A DNA stretch of 64,000 nucleotides, from contig NZ_JACBYE010000001.1 in assembly GCF_013415325.1 (NCBI RefSeq), positions 62,001 through 126,000 of the forward strand. Direction: 5' to 3'. The notes under the pieces were generated by a model that did not search any database, was not told where the DNA came from, and saw only the letters and a list, made by a program, of their open reading frames with translations. Both the position numbers and the translations under genes were made by a program. Positions 58,517 to 64,000 of the stretch are shown here, in pieces. Numbering within the stretch: position 1 is the first letter of the stretch; the number at the start of each line of letters is the position of its first letter. This DNA comes from Sanguibacter inulinus. GTDB lineage: Bacteria > Actinomycetota > Actinomycetes > Actinomycetales > Cellulomonadaceae.

Positions 58517-59515
58517 ATGCCACACGACCTCATGTCCCAGCTGGATGCCGCCGCCCGGTCCACAGGCTTCAGCGGCGTCGTCCGCATCGACCGCCCCGAC
58601 GGCGAGAGCGAGTCGCGGGCCTACGGCTGGGCCGACCGCGCCCGGGGCCAGGCGATGACCGTCGACCACAGGTGCGGGCTCGCGAGCATCTCGAAGGGCT
58701 TCACGGCCCTGGCCGTGGGGGCGCTCGTCGACGACGGTCTGCTGAGCCTCGACAGCCCGGTCCGCCCGGTCCTCGGCGACGACCTCCCGCTCGTCGACGA
58801 CGCCGTCACCGTCGGGCAGCTGCTCTCGCACACGGCGGGCATCGGCGACTACATCGACGAGTCGGCCGGCGGTGACATCAACGACTACGTGGTCGACAGG
58901 CCGCTGCACCTGCTGGGCACGACCGAGGCCTTCGTCCCGATGCTCGACGGGCGACCGCAGGTGAGCCCACCCGGGTCGACCTTCGCGTACTGCAACAGCG
59001 GGTTCGTGGTCCTGGCACTGGTGGCCGAGAGGGTCTCGTCGCTGACCTTCCACGACCTGGTCGAGCAGCGGGTGCTCGGACCTGCCGGGATGGTCTCGAC
59101 CGGGTACCCGCGGACCGACGAGATCTCCGGTGACACGGCTCTGGGGTACCTGGAGGAGACGGGGGACAGGACCAACGCGCTGCACCTGCCCGTCCGGGGC
59201 AACGGTGACGGCGGTGCTGTCGGCACCGTGGCCGACCTCGCGGCCTTCTGGTCGGCGCTCTTCGCCGGGCGGATCGTGACGCTCCCGACGTTCCAGGCGC
59301 TGACCGAGCCCGTCAGCCATGTCGAGGGAGACCACATGAGGTACGCCCGCGGCTTCTGGCGGGGCTGGTCCTCCGAGACCGTCCTGCTCGAGGGCTACGA
59401 CGCAGGGGTCTCGGGCCGGACCTGGCACGACCCGGCGTCGGGGGTCACGGGATCGGTCCTCGCCAACACCTCGAACGGCGCGTGGCCCGTGCTGGAAGCA
59501 CTGAGCTGGGCATGA
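58517..59515 (+). CDS. Beta-lactamase-fold serine hydrolase
   Basis: A 332-residue protein of the class C/esterase EstB type. SxxK is S57-I-S-K60 (GLASISKGFTAL), the YxN motif is in FAYCNSGFVVLALV, and a later loop includes TPRTDEISGDTALGYLEE. No signal peptide, so it is a cytoplasmic esterase/hydrolase or peptidase rather than a secreted beta-lactamase. It is alone, divergent from the small helical protein. Confidence 0.88.
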   Translation: MPHDLMSQLDAAARSTGFSGVVRIDRPDGESESRAYGWADRARGQAMTVDHRCGLASISKGFTALAVGALVDDGLLSLDSPVRPVLGDDLPLVDDAVTVGQLLSHTAGIGDYIDESAGGDINDYVVDRPLHLLGTTEAFVPMLDGRPQVSPPGSTFAYCNSGFVVLALVAERVSSLTFHDLVEQRVLGPAGMVSTGYPRTDEISGDTALGYLEETGDRTNALHLPVRGNGDGGAVGTVADLAAFWSALFAGRIVTLPTFQALTEPVSHVEGDHMRYARGFWRGWSSETVLLEGYDAGVSGRTWHDPASGVTGSVLANTSNGAWPVLEALSWA

Positions 59516-59527
59516 GGACGATCTCGC

Positions 59528-60661
59528 TCACACGTTGAGCCTGTACCCCCGCTTGACCACTGTCGCCACGAGCCGCGGCTCGGGCAGGGACGCGCGCAGC
59601 CGGCTCATCGCCATGTCGAGGGCGTGCTCGTTCTGCGCCTCCGGCAGGTGCGCCATGAGGTCCTTGCGGGTCAGCACAGCACCCGTGCTGGCGGCGAGGG
59701 CGCGGAACAGCGCGAGCGGAGCCGGCGCCAGCTGACCGGCCCGGCCCTCGAAGACCACGGACCGCCCACGGATCTGGACAGGGCCGAGGGCTGTCGAGAG
59801 CTCGGTCACCTGGTGCAGCGCGAGGTGCTCGCACACCAGCCTGATGAGCGCCCCCATACGGAACCTCTCGGGGATGATCGGCGTCACGCCGGCCACCTCG
59901 AGCGGCCCCGCGGTCACCGGACCGACAGCCGCCGCGACCACGTCGGTGCGCAGCGCGTCGAGCAGCTGGTCGAGGACACCCTGCTCGATCGCCGAGGTGA
60001 GGAAGGCGTCGACCGCCGGGGCGCTCGTGAAGGTCACGACGTCGAGGTTCCGGGCGCAGACCGCGTCGATCAGCCTGGGCAACCTCTCCGCGCCGTCGGG
60101 CTTGACCCAGCGGTAGGGCTCGACGGTGAGCACCCGGGCACCGCCCGCCCGCAGCCTCTCGAGCTGCTGCCCGTCGGTGTACCCGTGCAGCTGGACGGCG
60201 ACGGTCCGGCCCTCGACGCCCTCGTCGAGCAGCATGTCGATCACCGACGCCGTGCGCTCGTCGTGCGCGATGCCCACGTCGTCGAGCCCGGCGGCCCGCA
60301 CGGCCCCGCGGGCCTTGGGCCCCCGGACGAAGATCCGGGCAGCCTGCAGTACGTCGGTCAGCGCGTCACCGAGACCGGCGGCGTCCGCCGCCTCGCTCCA
60401 GCGGCGCATGCCGTAGGCGGTCGTGACGACCAGGACGTCGGGCGGGGTCTCGAGGATCGCCCGGGTGTCGGCGAGCAGGTCGACGTCTTCCTCGACGGGG
60501 GCGATGCGCAGCGCCGGGGCGTGCATCACCTGCGCCCCGCGTCGTTCGAGGGCCGCGATGAGGTCGTCCGACCGCCGGTCCGACGTCACGCCGATCCGGA
60601 ACCCCGAGAGCTGGTCGTTGCTGAACTCGGTGACAGCGGACGTGTCGTCGGCAGCGTTCAT
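59528..60661 (-). CDS. hemD: Uroporphyrinogen-III synthase fused to a winged-helix domain
   Basis: A 377-residue two-domain protein. Residues about 20-270 match HemD: GFRIGVTSDRRSDDLIAALERRGAQVMHAPALRI, VTTAYGMRRWSEAADAAGLGD, GYTDGQQLERLRAGGARVLTVEPYRWV, VTFTSAPAVDAFL and VAAAVGPVTAGPLEVAGV. Residues about 285-377 form an OmpR-type winged helix (PLALFRALAASTGAVLTRKDLMAHL ... ALDMAMSRLRASLPEPRLVATVVKRGYRLNV). The pairing is known in actinobacterial nitrite-reductase loci; it may act as synthase, as regulator, or both. Start overlaps the methyltransferase stop (ATGA). Confidence 0.85.
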   Translation of the reverse strand: MNAADDTSAVTEFSNDQLSGFRIGVTSDRRSDDLIAALERRGAQVMHAPALRIAPVEEDVDLLADTRAILETPPDVLVVTTAYGMRRWSEAADAAGLGDALTDVLQAARIFVRGPKARGAVRAAGLDDVGIAHDERTASVIDMLLDEGVEGRTVAVQLHGYTDGQQLERLRAGGARVLTVEPYRWVKPDGAERLPRLIDAVCARNLDVVTFTSAPAVDAFLTSAIEQGVLDQLLDALRTDVVAAAVGPVTAGPLEVAGVTPIIPERFRMGALIRLVCEHLALHQVTELSTALGPVQIRGRSVVFEGRAGQLAPAPLALFRALAASTGAVLTRKDLMAHLPEAQNEHALDMAMSRLRASLPEPRLVATVVKRGYRLNV

Positions 60662-61680
60662 CCAGATACTCCTAGCGAGGCGCCCGCCAGCTCGGTGAGC
60701 TCACGGGGCCAGTCGTGGCCGAGGCGGACGACCTCGCCGATGACGAGGACGGCCGGGTTGGAACATGCCGCGAGCGTAGCCGCTGAGGTCGCCTCGCCGA
60801 GAGTCGAGCAGGTCGTGCGCTGGTTCATGCTGTACCCGCGCTCGACCACGGCCACGGGCATCTCGGTCGTCATGCCGGCGCGGCGCAGACCCGCGAGGGT
60901 CTGGTGCATGGTCCCGATCCCCATGAGCACGACGATCGTGCCGCCGAGCCCGGCGAGGTGCTCGCACTCCGACGCCGTGAGCGGCACGTGGCCTGAGACC
61001 ACCGTGAACAGGCGGGAGACCTCACGGTGCGTCACGGGGATGCCCGCGGCAGCCGGGACGGAGACTGCCGAGGTGATGCCCGGGATGACCCGCACGGGGA
61101 TCCCGGCCTCGCGCGCGGCGGCGGCCTCTTCCGAGCCGCGCCCGAACACGTAGGGGTCCCCGCCCTTGAGCCTGACGACAGTCTCCCCGGCGCGAGCGCG
61201 GTCAACCATGAGGGCTTCGATCCCGCGCTGCGTGATCGCGTGATGGCCCGGGCGCTTGCCCACGTCGACCAGCTCCGCACCGTGCGTCAGCTCGGCGAGG
61301 TTCTCGTGCGGGGCGAGACGGTCGTAGAGCACCACGTCCGCGTCGGCGAGAGCCTGGCGGCCCGCGACGGTCAGCAGCTCGTCCTGCCCGGGGCCACCAC
61401 CCACGAGGATCACCTGACCCCCGGGGGCCGCGGCGTCCTCGCGGACCACCAGGTGCGTCTGCCGCAGCCGGACGAGGACCTCGTCCCACCCGCTCTGGTA
61501 GTCGTCGACGGCCACGACCAGGCGCACGTCGTCGAGGGAGGCGAGGTCGACGTCGGCCGGGGTGTGGGCCGTGCGGACCACCGCCCCGGCGTGCGTGCAG
61601 CGCCGCAGGGCGCGTCGGGCGCTGTGCGCGGTGCCGAGGATCAGCACAGTGGTGCCGGTGAGGTCGAGGTCGAGGTTCAC
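60658..61680 (-). CDS. cobA: Uroporphyrinogen-III C-methyltransferase with N-terminal remnant domain
   Basis: Makes precorrin-2, the precursor of sirohaem needed by NirB, using two SAM. 340 residues. The SUMT domain starts near residue 88 (QVILVGGGPGQDELLT) with VVLYDRLAPHENL, RLKGGDPYVFGRGSEEA and TSAVSVPAAAGIPVTHREVSRLFTVVSGH. The first 85 residues resemble a reduced CysG dehydrogenase/ferrochelatase NAD domain (TVLILGTAHSARRALRRC) without a complete glycine loop. So later sirohaem steps may need another enzyme. GTG start at 61680; 3 bases after nirB. Confidence 0.9.
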   Translation of the reverse strand: MNLDLDLTGTTVLILGTAHSARRALRRCTHAGAVVRTAHTPADVDLASLDDVRLVVAVDDYQSGWDEVLVRLRQTHLVVREDAAAPGGQVILVGGGPGQDELLTVAGRQALADADVVLYDRLAPHENLAELTHGAELVDVGKRPGHHAITQRGIEALMVDRARAGETVVRLKGGDPYVFGRGSEEAAAAREAGIPVRVIPGITSAVSVPAAAGIPVTHREVSRLFTVVSGHVPLTASECEHLAGLGGTIVVLMGIGTMHQTLAGLRRAGMTTEMPVAVVERGYSMNQRTTCSTLGEATSAATLAACSNPAVLVIGEVVRLGHDWPRELTELAGASLGVSG

Positions 61681-61683
61681 GGG

Positions 61684-64000
61684 TCAGCCCTCCTGGTTCT
61701 CGGTACGCACGGGGATGCTCAGCCCGGCCAGCATGACGGGTCGGCGCACGGGCTCGTCGAAGCTCTCGATCCCCGGACCGAGGTCGCCGGCCCGCTCGGC
61801 GGCCGTCGCCGGACGGCGCTGCCCGCGCTCGCGGACGTAGGCGGTCGAGTCGTCGGCCTCGGTCGGGGCGTTGACGAAGGACCTGAACCTGCGCAGCCTG
61901 TCAGGGTCCTTGAGGGTCGCCGCCCACTCGTCCTCGTAGTGCTCCACGTGCAGGGCCATCGCGGCCTCGAGGTCCGCGCCGATGCCCAGGGAGTCTTCGA
62001 CGACCACCTGGTGCACGTGGTCGACACCGCCGTCGAGGTCCTCCATCCAGCGGGCCGTGCGCTGCAGGCGGTCGGCCGTGCGGATGTAGTACATGAGGTA
62101 GCGGTCGACGTAGCGGATGAGGGTCTCGTCGTCGAGGTCCTTCGCGAGCAGCTGGCCGTGGACGGGCTGGAACCCGCCGTTGCCACCGACGTAGAGGTTC
62201 CAGCCGGTGTCTGTCGCGATCACGCCGACGTCCTTGCCGCGGGCCTCGGCGCACTCGCGGGCGCAGCCGGACACCCCCATCTTGAACTTGTGCGGGGCAC
62301 GCAGGCCTCGGTAGCGGAGCTCGAGCTGGATGGCCATGGCGACCGAGTCCTGCACGCCGAAGCGGCACCAGGTGGAGCCCACGCAGGACTTCACGTTGCG
62401 CAGCGCCTTGCCATAGGCCTGGCCGGACTCGAAGCCGGCCTCGACCAGTTGCGCCCAGATCTCCGGCAGCTGGTCGAGCCGGGCACCGAAGAGGTCGATG
62501 CGCTGCCCACCGGTGATCTTCGTGTACAGCCCGAACTCGATCGCGACCTGCGCGATGACCGCGAGCTTCTCCGGGGTGATCTCGCCGCCGGGGATGCGCG
62601 GGACGACCGAGTACGAGCCGTCCTTCTGCATGTTCGCCAGGGCGCGGTCGTTGGTGTCCTGGAGGGCGCCGCGGCCCGGGTCGAGCACGTAGTCGGTGTG
62701 CTGCGAGGCGAGGATCGACCCGATGGCCGGCTTGCAGATGTCGCAGCCGCGCCCGGTGCCGAATCGCGCGAGGATCTCCTCGAAGGAGGTCAGCCCGAGG
62801 GCGCGGACACCCTCGAAGAGCTCCGCGCGCGACATGGGCACGTGCTCGCACATGGCCTTCGACACGGCGACGCCGGCCTTGGTGAGCTCACCCTCGAGGA
62901 GCTTCTTGAGCATCGGCACGCACGAGCCGCACTGGGTGCCCGCCCGGGTGCAGGTCTTGAGCTTTCCCAGGTCGTGGCACGGGGCGGTCTTGCCGTCGCC
63001 GTGGACCGCGGCGCGGGCCGTGCCGACGGCCACGTTGTTGCAGGAGCAGAGGATCGCGTCGTCGGGCAGCTCGGTCTGCGGCGCCTCGCCGCCGCCGGCC
63101 GCGGCGATGAAGGCCCCCGGCTCGGCGCCGAGCTCGCGGCCCAGCAGGGGGCGCAAGGACGTGTAGGGCGTGGCGTCCCCGACGAAGATGCCGCCGAGGA
63201 GGGTCTTGGCGTCGCCGGTGACGACGATCTTCTGGTACATCCCGCGGGCCGGGTCGGCGTAGACGATCTCGAGGCAGTGCTCGGTCGTCCCGAAGGCGTC
63301 ACCGAAGCTCGCGACGTCCACGCCCGACAGCTTGAGCCGGGTCGCGGTGTCGAATCCCGGGAAGGTCGCGGCCCCGCCGTGCAGGCGGTCGGCGACGACC
63401 TCGGCCATCGTGTTCGCGGGGGCCACGAGACCCACGCACCGCCCCTCGAAGCTCGCGACCTCGCCGATCGCCCAGATGCCCGGGACCGAGGTCGAGCAGT
63501 CGTCGGAGATCTTCACACCCCCGCGCGGCCCGGTCACCAGACCTGCCGACGCGGCGAGCTCGTCGCGGGGGCGGATGCCGATCGCCGCGACCACGAGGTC
63601 GGCGGCGAGCTCGGCGCCGTCTCCGAGCTCGAGGGCGACCACCCTGTCGTCCTCGACGAGGACGCCGACGGGGCGCACCCCGCAGTGCACCTCGATGCCC
63701 GTCGACGCGATGAGCCGACCGAGGGCCTGCCCGCCGCCCTCGTCGAGCTGGGCGTTCATCAGCCAGCCGGCACCGTTGACCACGGCGGCTTCGGCGCCGA
63801 GCTCTTGCAGGCCGCCCGCGGCCTCGAGGCCGAGCAGACCGCCGCCGACCACGACAGCCCGGGGTGCCCGGCCGAGCTCCCCGGCCAGGCGCGTCACCTC
63901 GGCGGCGAGACCCCAGACGTCGTCGACAGTCCTGTACACGTGGGTACGGTCGCCGTTCGGGAAGGTGAGGCGTGCCGCGTCGGAGCCTGTGGCGAGCACG
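61684..64000 (-). CDS. nirB: Assimilatory nitrite reductase large subunit, N-terminus missing
   Basis: Reduces nitrite to ammonium with NAD(P)H. About 771 residues are in the window; the start lies beyond base 64000. FAD/NAD-binding segments (AVVVGGGLLGLEAA, VVAAIGIRPRDEL) are followed by the [2Fe-2S] BFD region with CSCNNV and TQCGSC, and CDICKP. The sirohaem/[4Fe-4S] domain has CVGSTWCRFG and GVSGCARECAEA. All four Cys of the cluster site are present. The last gene before cobA and hemD on the same strand; no nirD (small subunit) is in this window, though it may lie upstream. Confidence 0.95.
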   Translation of the reverse strand, partial: VLATGSDAARLTFPNGDRTHVYRTVDDVWGLAAEVTRLAGELGRAPRAVVVGGGLLGLEAAGGLQELGAEAAVVNGAGWLMNAQLDEGGGQALGRLIASTGIEVHCGVRPVGVLVEDDRVVALELGDGAELAADLVVAAIGIRPRDELAASAGLVTGPRGGVKISDDCSTSVPGIWAIGEVASFEGRCVGLVAPANTMAEVVADRLHGGAATFPGFDTATRLKLSGVDVASFGDAFGTTEHCLEIVYADPARGMYQKIVVTGDAKTLLGGIFVGDATPYTSLRPLLGRELGAEPGAFIAAAGGGEAPQTELPDDAILCSCNNVAVGTARAAVHGDGKTAPCHDLGKLKTCTRAGTQCGSCVPMLKKLLEGELTKAGVAVSKAMCEHVPMSRAELFEGVRALGLTSFEEILARFGTGRGCDICKPAIGSILASQHTDYVLDPGRGALQDTNDRALANMQKDGSYSVVPRIPGGEITPEKLAVIAQVAIEFGLYTKITGGQRIDLFGARLDQLPEIWAQLVEAGFESGQAYGKALRNVKSCVGSTWCRFGVQDSVAMAIQLELRYRGLRAPHKFKMGVSGCARECAEARGKDVGVIATDTGWNLYVGGNGGFQPVHGQLLAKDLDDETLIRYVDRYLMYYIRTADRLQRTARWMEDLDGGVDHVHQVVVEDSLGIGADLEAAMALHVEHYEDEWAATLKDPDRLRRFRSFVNAPTEADDSTAYVRERGQRRPATAAERAGDLGPGIESFDEPVRRPVMLAGLSIPVRTENQEG

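Noticed and set aside
1-64000. Insertion sequences, prophage, CRISPR array, tRNA or rRNA genes
   Set aside because: No transposase or integrase motif, no regularly spaced repeat-spacer pattern and no recognisable tRNA or rRNA sequence was seen.

Overview
The window is about 64 kb of very GC-rich, densely coded chromosome. Third positions are strongly G/C, GTG starts are common, and ATGA/GTGA stop-start overlaps couple many genes. Two proteins end in LAXTG-type sorting signals (LASTG, LATTG). Together with PadR, MarR, ROK and LAL-type LuxR regulators this points to an actinobacterium of the Micrococcales, plausibly near Cellulomonas/Sanguibacter/Oerskovia; the family is inference. I see no rRNA, tRNA, CRISPR array, transposase or prophage.

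Layout. (1) 1-3.6 kb: the end of gcvT, gcvH, a stand-alone LuxR-type HTH protein, a Nudix hydrolase and an unusual SDR protein. (2) 3.8-7.4 kb, minus strand: a translationally coupled export operon of small secreted Cys peptide, lipoprotein, peptidoglycan-binding membrane-fusion protein, ABC ATPase and ABC permease, which looks like a bacteriocin production/export or immunity set. (3) 7.5-14.2 kb: a PadR regulator with a 31-bp palindrome beside its gene, and next to it a seven-gene plus-strand operon. That operon encodes four related secreted proteins with SipW-type leaders, one LASTG-anchored protein, one seven-repeat RCC1 propeller protein and a SipW-type signal peptidase. It looks like a surface-fibre system. 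(4) 14.2-23 kb: a compact biosynthetic cluster with acyl-adenylating ligase, SDR, acyl carrier protein, AvrD-like protein, P-loop ATPase, type II thioesterase and phosphopantetheinyl transferase, plus a divergent SnoaL-like protein and an MFS exporter. The gene set suggests an acyl-derived small molecule, possibly a butyrolactone-like signal.

(5) 23-32.5 kb: a lipoprotein, a sugar-isomerase-like TIM barrel, a MerR regulator, metF-metE behind a SAM riboswitch, a PH-domain membrane protein, a glycosyltransferase and a LuxR regulator. (6) 32.5-38.3 kb: N-acetylglucosamine use (nagA, GH20 hexosaminidase, ROK regulator, nagB, ROK sugar kinase) with an inverted repeat at the regulator promoter. (7) 38.3-49.5 kb: two MarR/MFS pairs, a lipoprotein, an OatA-like acyltransferase, and a third MFS transporter coupled to a large LAL-type LuxR regulator. 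(8) 49.6-52.8 kb: a 1068-residue secreted repeat protein ending in LATTG.

(9) 53-59.5 kb: a formate/nitrite transporter, an RsbW-like ATPase, an AbiE toxin-antitoxin pair with a clear dyad operator, a YczE-type membrane protein and a beta-lactamase-fold protein. (10) 59.5-64 kb, minus strand: nitrite assimilation with nirB (N-terminus beyond the window), a sirohaem-forming uroporphyrinogen methyltransferase and a HemD-winged-helix protein. The strongest candidates for something new are the SipW/RCC1 surface operon and the AvrD-ACP cluster.
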